A stretch of 64,000 bases of DNA. Source: Rhodospirillales bacterium. Its GTDB lineage: Bacteria > Pseudomonadota > Alphaproteobacteria > Micavibrionales > Micavibrionaceae. The notes below the pieces were generated by a model. That model was not told where the DNA came from. It worked only from the letters and a program-made list of their open reading frames with translations, and made no database searches. Positions 25,812-33,684 of this stretch are shown in pieces. The stretch's first letter is position 1, and each line of letters starts with the position of its first letter. Made by a program: the position numbers and the translations under genes. Location: the NCBI GenBank assembly GCA_020638295.1, contig JACKIU010000001.1, positions 620,001 to 684,000 of the forward strand. The letters are read 5' to 3'.

Positions 25812-27173
25812 TTAGCGTGTGCCGCGCATCATGCCGCGACGTTTCCCGAGTTTAGCCTTTTTCATTAAGCCTTCATATTGGTGGGCAATCAAGTGCGAAT
25901 GAATTTGGGCCACGGTGTCCATGGTTACGCTGACCACAATCAACAGCGACGTTCCGCCGAAGTAAAACGGCATATTGTATTGGGAAATCAGGAATTCCGG
26001 CAGCAAACAAATGAAGACCAGATACGCTGCGCCCAATACGGTGATGCGCGTCAGTATATAATCGAGATGGTCGGCGGTGTTTTTACCCGGGCGAATACCC
26101 GGAATGAAGCCGCCATATTTGCGCAGCGTGTCGGCGTTTTCTTCCGGATTGAATACAATCGCAGTGTAGAAAAAACAGAAGAACATAATCAACGCGCCGT
26201 ACAGCGTCATATAGAGCGGTTGGCCGTGCTGGAGATAACGCGCGATATTGGCGGTGAAATCGCCGCCATCTGCGCCGCTGAAACCGACGATTGTCAGGGG
26301 CAGCAACAGCAGGGATGAGGCGAAAATCGGCGGTATTACCCCGGCGGTATTAAGTTTGAGCGGAATGTGGTTGGTTTCACCGCCGGTCATCATGTTGCCC
26401 TGCTGGCGTTTGGGATATTGCACCACAACGCGGCGCTGGGCGCGCTCCATAAAGACGATGAAGACGATGACACCCAGAATCATACTGAACAACGCCAGCA
26501 ATTCGACACCGCTGAATGTGCCCTGACGGCCCAGCTCCAGCGTGGAGGCAAAGGCACGTGGCAGTTCGGCAACGATCCCGGCAAAGATAATCAGGGATAT
26601 CCCGTTGCCGATGCCACGGGCGGTGATTTGTTCACCGAGCCACATCAGGAAGACCGTCCCTCCGACAATAGTGATGACGGTTGAAACGCGGAAGAACAGA
26701 CCGGGGTCAATCACCGCAGAGCCGGTGCTGCCTTGCATGCTTTCCAAACCGACCGCAAGGCCATAGGCCTGCACACTAGCCAGCAGAACAGTGAGATAGC
26801 GCGTGTATTGGTTGATTTTCATACGCCCGACGCCGCCTTCTTTTTTCATGGCTTCGAGCTGGGGCGACATGGCCGCGGCGAGCTGCATGATAATCGAGGC
26901 CGAGATATAGGGCATAATGTTGAGGGCGAAGATCGTCATACGTTGCAAAGCCCCGCCGGAGAACATGTTGAACATATCGAGAATGCCGCCGCCTTTTTGG
27001 GTGAAAATCTCGTTCCAGACATGCGGATCAATACCGGGCACCGGGATATACGTGCCGAGGCGATACACCAGCAGCGCGCCCATGACAAACAGCAGGCGGC
27101 GTTTTAAATCTGTAGCTTTGGCGAGAGCGCCCCAGTTGGCATTTTTTGCAAGTTGTTCAACGGCTGAAGCCAT
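25812..27173 (-). CDS. secY: Preprotein translocase subunit SecY
   Basis: 453 residues with ten membrane helices; forms the protein-conducting channel with SecE. Landmarks: LGTYIPVPGIDP in the first periplasmic region, GGALQRMTIFALNIMPYISASIIMQL, the plug and loop regions, AERAQRRVVVQYPKRQ-like basic loop (ERAQRRVVVQYPKRQ) and GFIPGIRPGKNTADHLD. ATG 27173 (MASAVEQLAK) is used; ATG 27179 is two codons upstream. Normally rplO stands directly before it, but an exported metalloprotease-like gene and a terminator intervene. Confidence 0.96.
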   Translation of the reverse strand: MASAVEQLAKNANWGALAKATDLKRRLLFVMGALLVYRLGTYIPVPGIDPHVWNEIFTQKGGGILDMFNMFSGGALQRMTIFALNIMPYISASIIMQLAAAMSPQLEAMKKEGGVGRMKINQYTRYLTVLLASVQAYGLAVGLESMQGSTGSAVIDPGLFFRVSTVITIVGGTVFLMWLGEQITARGIGNGISLIIFAGIVAELPRAFASTLELGRQGTFSGVELLALFSMILGVIVFIVFMERAQRRVVVQYPKRQQGNMMTGGETNHIPLKLNTAGVIPPIFASSLLLLPLTIVGFSGADGGDFTANIARYLQHGQPLYMTLYGALIMFFCFFYTAIVFNPEENADTLRKYGGFIPGIRPGKNTADHLDYILTRITVLGAAYLVFICLLPEFLISQYNMPFYFGGTSLLIVVSVTMDTVAQIHSHLIAHQYEGLMKKAKLGKRRGMMRGTR

Positions 27174-27302
27174 TCTCATCACTTTCTTTTGACTGATAAC
27201 ATTTAAAGACACAGTCATAAAGAAAAGTGGGAAGGCGCACAAGCCCCTTAAGCGGTGAAATCACGCTTGATCACAGAAGGTTTTGTGTGGGAAAGCCTGC
27301 GT

Positions 27303-27995
27303 TTATTGACCGATTTTTTCTTCCCATTTGTTGCACTTGGCGTTTATGCGGGCGTATTCGGCCGGGTTGTCGTGGGCTTGTTGGCGCTTCGATAAAACCG
27401 GCATCATTTTTTCCTGATAGGATTCGAGTTTCTTCATGTATTCCTTTTGGATTCTTTGCTGAGCGGCTTCGACTTTTGATTTGGGGATGGGACCGACGGC
27501 CGGGTCAATTTTGTAAGCATATTTGGCCAGCGCGCTTTTGACCTTTGGCGAATATTCGCGGACGAATTTGCGTAAAATGCGAATGTGCCCCTGTTCATGA
27601 GCCATCACGACGTTGTGTTCGCAGCTAGAACGGCCGAAATTACTGGCGATGTGAATTTCCGGTTTGGCAAAGAATGTGACTTCGAGGCGTTTGAGTTTGA
27701 CACAGGCCATGCCGCCTTCCTCAGTGATTTCGAACTTTCCTTCGGTTTTAAAGCCGATTTCGCCACCGCCAAGACCGCCGACTGCGGCGCCCGGCCCTGC
27801 ACCGCCGTGGATCTGATTGAGGTCCTTAACGGATTTGGTGCGGATATATTTCGTACGGGTGGTGGCGGTTTTTACATCTATCGCCGGTTTGGAAGCCTTA
27901 CAACTGAGCGCGGCATGGGTCTGGGAAGGCAGCATAAATCCACAGATGCCAACAAGTATTGGTAGAAATAGAATTTTACAGAAATTGTATTTCAC
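27303..27995 (-). CDS. Exported HExxH-type putative metalloprotease
   Basis: 230 residues with a signal peptide (hydrophobic run to SQTHAAL). Residues around 135 read VMAHEQGHIRILRKF, an HExxH zinc-binding motif on a helix as in gluzincins and DUF922-like secreted proteases; a third ligand is not certain. A Gly-rich stretch GGAGPGAAVGGLGGGE lies near residue 70. The C-terminal half is basic and helical. It is inserted between rplO and secY in an operon that is otherwise nearly invariant, and an intrinsic terminator precedes it, so it needs its own promoter. Confidence 0.7.
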   Translation of the reverse strand: MKYNFCKILFLPILVGICGFMLPSQTHAALSCKASKPAIDVKTATTRTKYIRTKSVKDLNQIHGGAGPGAAVGGLGGGEIGFKTEGKFEITEEGGMACVKLKRLEVTFFAKPEIHIASNFGRSSCEHNVVMAHEQGHIRILRKFVREYSPKVKSALAKYAYKIDPAVGPIPKSKVEAAQQRIQKEYMKKLESYQEKMMPVLSKRQQAHDNPAEYARINAKCNKWEEKIGQ

Positions 27996-28070
27996 TGTTG
28001 CCCGGCCCGTTTATTGTCACTTTATCATAAAGTTTACACAAAAGGCGTTAAGCCTTGGTAAAGCCGGATA

Positions 28071-28096
28071 ATAAAAAACCCCGCTTTGGGGCGGGG
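28071..28096 (-). terminator. Intrinsic terminator between rplO and the metalloprotease gene
   Basis: Minus strand CCCCGC...GCGGGG stem followed by TTTTTTATT, a strong terminator shape. It ends transcription after rplO and its adjoining repeat, splitting the spc operon. Confidence 0.85.
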
Positions 28097-28172
28097 TTTT
28101 GGCGATTCTTACGGCTTTTTTCAAGAAATCCCCGCTTTCCGCCTTCGCCAAGGCTACGGCGGACAAACCGCG

Positions 28173-28225
28173 GGGATAAATTCGTCTAAGGCTTTCATCA
28201 ATGAAAGCCAAGACATCATTTATTT
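28173..28225. repeat. 53-bp repeat at the rplO stop codon (copy 1)
   Basis: Differs at one base from 30252-30304. It contains a perfect hairpin GGCTTTCAT/ATGAAAGCC and supplies the bases around the rplO TAA. In this copy it runs into a larger GC hairpin (ATCCCCGC...GCGGGGAT) that extends to about 28126. Confidence 0.85.
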
Positions 28226-28717
28226 CTTCTTTTTATTTTCAATCGGTTTGACGATTTTCTCGATGATTTCGATTTTACCGCCCGCTTTTTCAACTGCCGC
28301 AGCGGCTGTTTTGGTGGCTTTGGAGATTTTCAGCTCAATCTTGGATTTCAACTCGCCTTTGGTCAGGAGCTTGACGCCGTCTTTTTTGCTGCTGATGATT
28401 TTGGCTGCCACCAAAGCGTCTTCGTCGATGGCGTTTTTGGCATCGATTTTTTTCGTATCGATGGCGGCCTGGAGTCTTCCGGTGGTCAGCTCTGCGTAAT
28501 GGGTGGCGAATTTCTTGTTGTTGAAACCGCTTTTCGGCATCCGCATGTAAAGAGGCATTTGCCCGCCTTCGAAGCCGTTAATGGCTACGCCGGAGCGGGA
28601 TTTCTGACCTTTTTGACCGGAGCCGCAGGTTTTGCCTTTGCCGGAACCGATCCCACGGCCGACAATCAGCTTTTTCTTTTTCGAACCCTCTTTGGGTTTA
28701 AGTTCATTCAGTTTCAT
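28220..28717 (-). CDS. rplO: 50S ribosomal protein L15 (uL15)
   Basis: 165 residues from MKLNELKPKEGSKKKK. Binds the centre of 23S rRNA. The GRGIGSGKGKTCGSGQKGQKSRSG block and FEGGQMPLYMRMPKSGFNN are diagnostic. The C-terminal part (KKDGVKLLTKGELKSKIELKISKAT) is typical, with a basic tail KPIENKKKK. Its stop lies inside a dispersed repeat. Confidence 0.97.
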   Translation of the reverse strand: MKLNELKPKEGSKKKKLIVGRGIGSGKGKTCGSGQKGQKSRSGVAINGFEGGQMPLYMRMPKSGFNNKKFATHYAELTTGRLQAAIDTKKIDAKNAIDEDALVAAKIISSKKDGVKLLTKGELKSKIELKISKATKTAAAAVEKAGGKIEIIEKIVKPIENKKKK

Positions 28718-28739
28718 TGTTTTTCTCACTTTTTTCCAT

Positions 28740-28810
28740 CGTCATTCCGGTGAAAACCGGAATCTTTTCGTTTCAATCGCTCAAAGATCCCGGCCTGCGC
28801 CGGGATGACA
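28740..28810. repeat. Dispersed GTCATCCC-type repeat between rpmD and rplO
   Basis: CGTCATTCCGGTGAAAACCGGAATC...AGATCCCGGCCTGCGCCGGGATGAC: two adjacent hairpins in the 100-base gap between rpmD and rplO. Confidence 0.8.
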
Positions 28811-28818
28811 TAAAGGGG

Positions 28819-29214
28819 TTACGCCGCATCCTCTACTTTGACCAAGTGTTGCACTTTATTAATCATGCCGCGCACAGATGGCGTGTCTTCCAATGTGCGT
28901 GTACGATGCATTTTGTTCAGGCCTAAGCCGATCAGCGTTGCTCGCTGATAAGCCTGACGACCGATCGGCGAACCGATTTGAGTCACGGTTACGGTTTTGC
29001 CTGACGGAGTCTTTTTCGCAGCAGCCGGTTTTTTCACCGGGGCTTTTTTCTCTACAGCGGGCTTGGCATCTGCTTTTTTCGTTTCAGCCTCAGGGGCAAC
29101 AGCAGCTTTTTTCGCAGCCGGTTTTGGGCTTGCGCCTTTTTTAGCGGCAGGCTTTTTCGCCGGGGCTTTTTGGGCGGCGGGCTTTTTTGCTTTTGTTTCT
29201 TTATCGTCGGCCAT
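28819..29214 (-). CDS. rpmD: 50S ribosomal protein L30 (uL30) with long Lys/Ala/Pro N-terminal extension
   Basis: 131 residues, twice the usual 60. The L30 fold starts near residue 73 (KTVTVTQIGSPIGRQAYQR) and continues through LGLNKMHRTRTLEDTPSVRGMINKVQHLVKV. Residues 1-72 are low-complexity KKPAAKK-type sequence. The ATG at 29214 is well placed after rpsE; no better internal ATG precedes the core, so the extension is probably translated. Confidence 0.93.
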   Translation of the reverse strand: MADDKETKAKKPAAQKAPAKKPAAKKGASPKPAAKKAAVAPEAETKKADAKPAVEKKAPVKKPAAAKKTPSGKTVTVTQIGSPIGRQAYQRATLIGLGLNKMHRTRTLEDTPSVRGMINKVQHLVKVEDAA

Positions 29215-29250
29215 TGTCCAACTCCTTCAATTCAATCTTATCTTTTAGCC

Positions 29251-29808
29251 TTACTCTTCACCGGCCACTTCTTTTTCACCGCGACCCGAGACGATTTCGC
29301 CGACTTTTTTGTTCCGGCGAGAAGCTACGTGACGCGGGCTCTGCATGTTTTTCAGCGCTTCGAATGTCGCGTGCACCATCGAATACGGGTTGCTGGAGCC
29401 AATCGCTTTGGCCACAACGTCCTGAACGCCAACAGCTTCGAACACCGCACGCATCGGGCCACCGGCGATAATCCCGGTCCCTTGCGGGGCTGAACGCATA
29501 AAGACGCGGCCTGCGCCGTGGCGGCCTTTCACGTCGTGATGCAGCGTGCGGCCTTCGCGCAGAGGAACGCGGATCATGTTGCGACGCGCCTGTTCTGTGG
29601 CTTTTTTGATTGCTTCTGGAACTTCACGAGCCTTGGCGTGACCGTGACCGACACGGCCTTTACCGTCGCCGACAACCATGAGCGCGGCAAATGCCATGGT
29701 CCGACCGCCTTTTGTCGTTTTTGCAACGCGGTTAATTCCGACTAAACGCTCCAGAAATTCCGGTTCTTCGCGTTCATGTTCACGCTGTTGTTCTTGTCCA
29801 CGAGCCAT
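29251..29808 (-). CDS. rpsE: 30S ribosomal protein S5 (uS5)
   Basis: 185 residues. Involved in decoding fidelity and mRNA unwinding. RLVGINRVAKTTKGGRTMAFAALMVVGDGKGRVG and the AGGPMRAVFEAVGVQDVVAKAIGSSNPYS region match the family. Short charged N- and C-terminal additions are present. Standard spc order rplR-rpsE-rpmD. Confidence 0.98.
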   Translation of the reverse strand: MARGQEQQREHEREEPEFLERLVGINRVAKTTKGGRTMAFAALMVVGDGKGRVGHGHAKAREVPEAIKKATEQARRNMIRVPLREGRTLHHDVKGRHGAGRVFMRSAPQGTGIIAGGPMRAVFEAVGVQDVVAKAIGSSNPYSMVHATFEALKNMQSPRHVASRRNKKVGEIVSGRGEKEVAGEE

Positions 29809-29837
29809 ATTCGTTCGTCCTTTTCTTCAAATAATCC

Positions 29838-30218
29838 TTAAAATAGAAGTCCGCCTTCGCGCGCACCTTCGGCCAGCGCCTTGACGCGGCCATGGTAGAG
29901 GAAACGTCCGCGATCAAAGGTCACTTTTTCAACGCCGACTTTTTTAGCGCGGGTAGCGACGAGCTTGCCGACCTGGGCGGCGGCTTCGGCGGTCGCACCG
30001 GTTTTGAGCTTTTCTTTCATTTCCGGTTCAAGTGTTGAAGCGGCAGCCAGTGTTACACCCTTGATGTCGTCAATGATCTGGGCGTAAATCTGCTTGCCTG
30101 TACGGTGAACCGACAAACGTGGACGCGTTTCACGCACACCGACGCGGTCGATATTGACGCGGCGGATTTTGTTGCGAGTCCGGTATGACCGGCGCTGGGC
30201 TGATGTGAGTGCTTTCAT
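29838..30218 (-). CDS. rplR: 50S ribosomal protein L18 (uL18)
   Basis: 126 residues from MKALTSAQRRSYRTRNKIRR. Carries 5S rRNA into the large subunit with L5. RLSVHRTGKQIYAQIIDD and the C-terminal FDRGRFLYHGRVKALAEGAREGGL are canonical. The in-frame sequence further upstream comes from a dispersed repeat and is not part of the protein. Confidence 0.97.
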   Translation of the reverse strand: MKALTSAQRRSYRTRNKIRRVNIDRVGVRETRPRLSVHRTGKQIYAQIIDDIKGVTLAAASTLEPEMKEKLKTGATAEAAAQVGKLVATRAKKVGVEKVTFDRGRFLYHGRVKALAEGAREGGLLF

Positions 30219-30251
30219 CGTTTTTTCCTTCAGTAGATCCCGGCCTGCGCC

Positions 30252-30304
30252 GGGATAAATTCGTCTAAGGCTTTCATAAATGAAAGCCAAGACATCATTT
30301 ATTT
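30252..30304. repeat. 53-bp repeat at the rplF stop codon (copy 2)
   Basis: Second copy of the element at 28173-28225, again directly after a ribosomal gene stop (rplF). Here it continues into the hairpin ATCCCGGCCTGCGCCGGGAT, showing that the unit is a composite of two stems. Confidence 0.85.
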
Positions 30305-30877
30305 TTTCTTCCCTTCCTTGCGGATGACATATTCATCTGAGTAGCGAATACCTTTACCTTTGTACGGCTCAGGCGGTTTAAAGCCACGGATTTTCGCGGC
30401 GACCTGACCGACCTGCTGTTTATCGATGCCGCTGACTTCGATATCGGTCTGGCTGGCTTTACCGGCGGCGTCTTCCATTTTTACGCTTACGCCTTCGGGA
30501 ATATCGTAGCGCACTTCGTGTGAGAAGCCCAAAGACAGGACCAAGGTCTTGCCTTGCAGATTTCCGCGATAGCCAACGCCTTTAATTTCCAGCTTTTTGC
30601 TGTAGCCTTCGCTGACGCCGACAACGATGTTGCTCACCAGTGTGCGCATGGTCGGCCAGATTTGCTGCGCAAAACGGCTGTTTGACTTCGGCGCCAAGGT
30701 CACAACTTTGTCGGTTTTACCTTCATCGTTGGCGACATCTTCAATCTTGACGGACACTTCGTCGTGCACACGCAGCTCGAGTTCGCCGAGTTTGCCCTTG
30801 GCTTTTACATCCTGACCGTTGACGCTCAGTTCAACGCCTGCGGGAAGAGTAATCGGTTTATTTCCAATACGTGACAT
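30299..30877 (-). CDS. rplF: 50S ribosomal protein L6 (uL6)
   Basis: 192 residues. Lies at the base of the L7/L12 stalk near the sarcin-ricin loop. MSRIGNKPITLPAGVEL at the start, YSKKLEIKGVGYRGNLQGK and FKPPEPYKGKGIRYSDEYVIRKEGKK at the end. About 15 residues longer than E. coli L6, with inserts in the N-terminal domain (NDEGKTDK) and at PEGVSVKMEDAAGKASQTD. Confidence 0.98.
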   Translation of the reverse strand: MSRIGNKPITLPAGVELSVNGQDVKAKGKLGELELRVHDEVSVKIEDVANDEGKTDKVVTLAPKSNSRFAQQIWPTMRTLVSNIVVGVSEGYSKKLEIKGVGYRGNLQGKTLVLSLGFSHEVRYDIPEGVSVKMEDAAGKASQTDIEVSGIDKQQVGQVAAKIRGFKPPEPYKGKGIRYSDEYVIRKEGKKK

Positions 30878-30891
30878 GTTTGCTCCTTCGT

Positions 30892-30990
30892 CGCAAAGAG
30901 GAATGGATGAGAGGATAAATGGAGGAAGAGATATTCCTTTATCCTGCCTTTTTTAAAACTCTATTCCTCTGCTTATCCTTTCCTCTATTC
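30892..30990. repeat. Imperfect inverted repeat in rpsH-rplF gap
   Basis: GAGGAATGGATGAGAGGATAAATGGAGG and its approximate reverse complement (CTATTCCTCTGCTTATCCTTTCCTCTATTCCTCT) flank a short AT-rich centre and can form a long imperfect hairpin in the 118-base gap. Confidence 0.55.
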
Positions 30991-30995
30991 CTCTG

Positions 30996-31394
30996 TTAAA
31001 ACACCTGACACAGGACTTCGCCGCCAACATTGGCTGCGCGTGCGCCGTGGTCTGTCATCAGGCCTCTCGGCGTTGAAACAATCAACACGCCCAGACCGTT
31101 GTAAAAACGCGGCATGTCTTTAGCGCCTTTATAAATGCGGCGGCCAGGCTTGGACACGCGGGTAATCTGGCGGATTGCGCCTTTGCCTTCGGCGTATTTC
31201 AGTTCGATTTTCAAAACGGCTTTGTTGTTTTCACCCGGCTCTTTTTTGAAAGCACGGATAAAACCTTCATCCGCCAGCACTTGACAAACATTCTCACGCA
31301 ACTTGGAGTGCGGGCACTCAATCACGGATTTGTTTGCCATTTGCCCGTTACGGATGCGGGCCAACATATCACCGAGAGGATCACTCATAGACAT
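30996..31394 (-). CDS. rpsH: 30S ribosomal protein S8 (uS8)
   Basis: 132 residues. Early-binding protein that organises the 16S central domain and in many bacteria represses the spc operon. MSDPLGDMLARIRNGQMANK, the KPGRRIYKGAKDMPRFYNGLG loop and VSTPRGLMTDHGARAANVGGEVLCQVF are all present. Confidence 0.98.
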   Translation of the reverse strand: MSMSDPLGDMLARIRNGQMANKSVIECPHSKLRENVCQVLADEGFIRAFKKEPGENNKAVLKIELKYAEGKGAIRQITRVSKPGRRIYKGAKDMPRFYNGLGVLIVSTPRGLMTDHGARAANVGGEVLCQVF

Positions 31395-31409
31395 CGGGCT
31401 TTTCTCCTC

Positions 31410-31715
31410 TTACCAACTCGATTTCGTTACGCCCGGCAGCTCACCACGAGAGGCCAGGTCCCGCAATGCAATACGGGAAAGATTTAACTTGCGGTAATAA
31501 CCACGCGGACGACCGGTCAGAGCGCAGCGGTTACGTTGACGGATTTTCGAAGAATTGCGCGGCAATTCCGCCAAAGCCAGCGTTGCCTGAAAACGCTCAT
31601 CAGCCGGGATGCTTTGATCCTTGATGATGCTTTTAAGTTTGGCGCGCTTGGCGGCGTACTTCTTCACCAAGCGGGTGCGTTTTTTATCGCGTTCTACCAT
31701 ACAAACTTTTGCCAT
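31410..31715 (-). CDS. rpsN: 30S ribosomal protein S14 (uS14)
   Basis: 101 residues, the long zinc-free type. RNRCALTGRPRGYYRKLNLSR has a single cysteine and no CxxC zinc motifs. It binds the 3' domain of 16S rRNA near the tRNA sites. Ends with the family tail SRGELPGVTKSSW. Confidence 0.98.
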   Translation of the reverse strand: MAKVCMVERDKKRTRLVKKYAAKRAKLKSIIKDQSIPADERFQATLALAELPRNSSKIRQRNRCALTGRPRGYYRKLNLSRIALRDLASRGELPGVTKSSW

Positions 31716-31733
31716 TTCAAAATCGTCCTTTTC

Positions 31734-32291
31734 TTACTTTTTGAATGGGAGCTTAAACAGACGCAGCAGCTCACGAGCTTCGTCGTCTGTTTTGGCGGTT
31801 GTACAAATCACAATGTCCATCCCGCGAATTTTGTCGACTTTGTCGAAGTCAATTTCCGGAAAGATAATGTGCTCTTTAATCCCGACAGCGTAGTTGCCGC
31901 GACCATCAAAGCTTTTGCCACTAATACCGCGAAAGTCGCGCACACGAGGCAGCGCAATGGTTACGAAACGATCGAGGAATTCATACATTTTCTGACGGCG
32001 CAGAGTCACTTTACAGCCGATCGCCATACCATCGCGGATTTTGAAAGACGCGTTGGATTGCTTGGCTTTGGTGATAACAGGTTTTTGACCGGCGATCAGG
32101 CTCATGTCGTTGGCCGCATTTTCAATGTGCTTGCGGTCCTGAGTGGCTTCGCCGACGCCCATATTCATCACAATTTTGGTGATCTGCGGGATCTCATGCT
32201 TATTCTGGTACTGAAATTTTTCCTGCATAGCCGGGATCACTTCAGCTTCATAGAATTCTTGCAAACGGGGTTTATATGCTGCTTTTGCCAT
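31734..32291 (-). CDS. rplE: 50S ribosomal protein L5 (uL5)
   Basis: 185 residues from MAKAAYKPRLQEFYE. Binds 5S rRNA in the central protuberance. QNKHEIPQITKIVMNMGVGEA, GQKPVITKAKQSNASFKIRDG and the C-terminal GMDIVICTTAKTDDEARELLRLFKLPF are canonical. The start at 32291 has a GGAG site; the reading frame extends far upstream over rplX but that part is not L5. Confidence 0.98.
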   Translation of the reverse strand: MAKAAYKPRLQEFYEAEVIPAMQEKFQYQNKHEIPQITKIVMNMGVGEATQDRKHIENAANDMSLIAGQKPVITKAKQSNASFKIRDGMAIGCKVTLRRQKMYEFLDRFVTIALPRVRDFRGISGKSFDGRGNYAVGIKEHIIFPEIDFDKVDKIRGMDIVICTTAKTDDEARELLRLFKLPFKK

Positions 32292-32310
32292 GCTTCTTAC
32301 TCCACAGTGC

Positions 32311-32634
32311 TCATTCAACCGTTTCGCCGGATTTTTTCGCGACGCGGACTTTTTTGCCATCTTTAAGTGTTTTATAACCCACGCGGGTCGCCTTGCCCGT
32401 TTTCGGATCGGCCAGCGCCACGTTTGAAACATGGATGGACAGTTCCTTGGACTGGATGCCGCCGGCAGAGAATTGCGTCGGCTTGGCATGTTTTTTGGCC
32501 ACATTGACGCCCTGAACAATCACGCGGTTTTCGCTCGGCATGACTTTCAAAACTTCACCTTTGGCACCCTTGTCTTTGCCCGTGAGGACAACGACAGAAT
32601 CGCCTTTTTTAATTTTGAGTTTCGCTTGCGCCAT
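32311..32634 (-). CDS. rplX: 50S ribosomal protein L24 (uL24)
   Basis: 107 residues. Assembly initiator of the large subunit near the exit tunnel. The KOW motif KKGDSVVVLTGKDKGAKGEVL is at the N-terminus, followed by VIVQGVNVAKKHAKPTQ. Standard place between rplN and rplE. Confidence 0.98.
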   Translation of the reverse strand: MAQAKLKIKKGDSVVVLTGKDKGAKGEVLKVMPSENRVIVQGVNVAKKHAKPTQFSAGGIQSKELSIHVSNVALADPKTGKATRVGYKTLKDGKKVRVAKKSGETVE

Positions 32635-32636
32635 GG

Positions 32637-33005
32637 TTAGAGCACCTCCCCGGCCAAAGAAATAATCTTCATGAAGCCCTTGGCACGCAGTTCACGCGTT
32701 ACGGGGCCAAAAATACGTGTGCCGACCGGCTCATTGTTGTTGTTGATGAGCACGCAGGCATTGGTGTCGAAGCTGATCGTTTCACCGTAAGGGCGGTTCA
32801 GGCCTTTTTTGGTGCGGACGATCACAGCGCGCTGCACGTTACCTTTTTTCACGCGGCCACGGGGAATAGCATCTTTTACAGATACGATTACAACGTCACC
32901 CACGCTGGCCGTGCGGCGTTTTGAACCGCCGAGCACCTTGATGCATTGCACCTGGCGGGCGCCTGAGTTATCGGCCACTTCCATTCTGGATTGCATCTGA
33001 ATCAT
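32637..33005 (-). CDS. rplN: 50S ribosomal protein L14 (uL14)
   Basis: 122 residues, exact family length. Forms intersubunit bridge B8. MIQMQSRMEVADNSGARQVQCIKVLGGS, GDVVIVSVKDAIPRGRVKKG and FGPVTRELRAKGFMKIISLAGEVL are typical. Starts 3 bases after rpsQ. Confidence 0.99.
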   Translation of the reverse strand: MIQMQSRMEVADNSGARQVQCIKVLGGSKRRTASVGDVVIVSVKDAIPRGRVKKGNVQRAVIVRTKKGLNRPYGETISFDTNACVLINNNNEPVGTRIFGPVTRELRAKGFMKIISLAGEVL

Positions 33006-33008
33006 GAC

Positions 33009-33383
33009 TTATGCATCCTTCTTTTTAGTTGTTGTCTTTTTAGCGGCGGGTTTCTTAGCCGGAGCTTTTTTCTCTGCTTCTTCAGCCTTGGGCGCTGCGG
33101 CCTTTTTCGGTGCAGCCGCTTTCTTCTCAGCCTTAGGAGCCGGAGCCGACGTTTCACCCGTGAATACTGTCCAGGTTTTACGCTTGGAAATCGGGGCGCA
33201 TTCGATGATCTGAACGCGGTCGCCAATCTTCACAGCATTGCTTTCATCGTGAGCCGTGTATTTTTTCGACTTCTTGACGAACTTTTTGTACAGCGGGTGC
33301 ATAAAACGACGCTCGACGCTGACCGTAATGGTCTTGTCCATTTTGTCGCTTACCACTTCACCTTCGAGAATACGTTTTGGCAT
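33009..33383 (-). CDS. rpsQ: 30S ribosomal protein S17 (uS17) with basic C-terminal tail
   Basis: 124 residues against about 80-85 usually. Core MPKRILEGEVVSDKMDKTITVSVERRF, YKKFVKKSKKYTAHDE and ISKRKTWTV fill residues 1-75. The remaining 45 are Ala/Lys/Pro low-complexity sequence ending KKTTTKKKDA. S17 is an early 16S-binding protein of the body domain. Confidence 0.96.
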   Translation of the reverse strand: MPKRILEGEVVSDKMDKTITVSVERRFMHPLYKKFVKKSKKYTAHDESNAVKIGDRVQIIECAPISKRKTWTVFTGETSAPAPKAEKKAAAPKKAAAPKAEEAEKKAPAKKPAAKKTTTKKKDA

Positions 33384-33401
33384 GTGTTTGCTCCTTATCC
33401 C

Positions 33402-33683
33402 TTACGCGGCTTTTTTTGAAGATTTTTTGCCGGGCGCTTTTTTAGCCGGGGCTTTTTTCGGCGCAGCTTTATCTTCAGGCTTATTAGTGTTCTGGGCGTT
33501 CAAAAAAGTCTTGATCCGTGCAACCGTGCGACGGGTTTTACGGATCTCGGATGTGTTTTCCAGCACACCGTTGGTTTTTTGGAAGCGCATATTGAATTGC
33601 GCTTTCTTTTGTGCCAACAGGAGTTTTTTCAGTTCATCCGGAGTTTTGGTTTTCAAATCTTCTTTAGTGTATGGGGCTTTCAT
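33402..33683 (-). CDS. rpmC: 50S ribosomal protein L29 (uL29) with basic C-terminal tail
   Basis: 93 residues from MKAPYTKEDLKTKTPDELKK. Sits at the tunnel exit near the SRP docking site. The core ends near residue 68 (RKTRRTVARIKTFLNAQ) and a Lys/Ala/Pro tail follows. The start at 33683 lies 1 base before the rplP stop, indicating tight coupling. Confidence 0.95.
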   Translation of the reverse strand: MKAPYTKEDLKTKTPDELKKLLLAQKKAQFNMRFQKTNGVLENTSEIRKTRRTVARIKTFLNAQNTNKPEDKAAPKKAPAKKAPGKKSSKKAA

Positions 33684-33684
33684 C

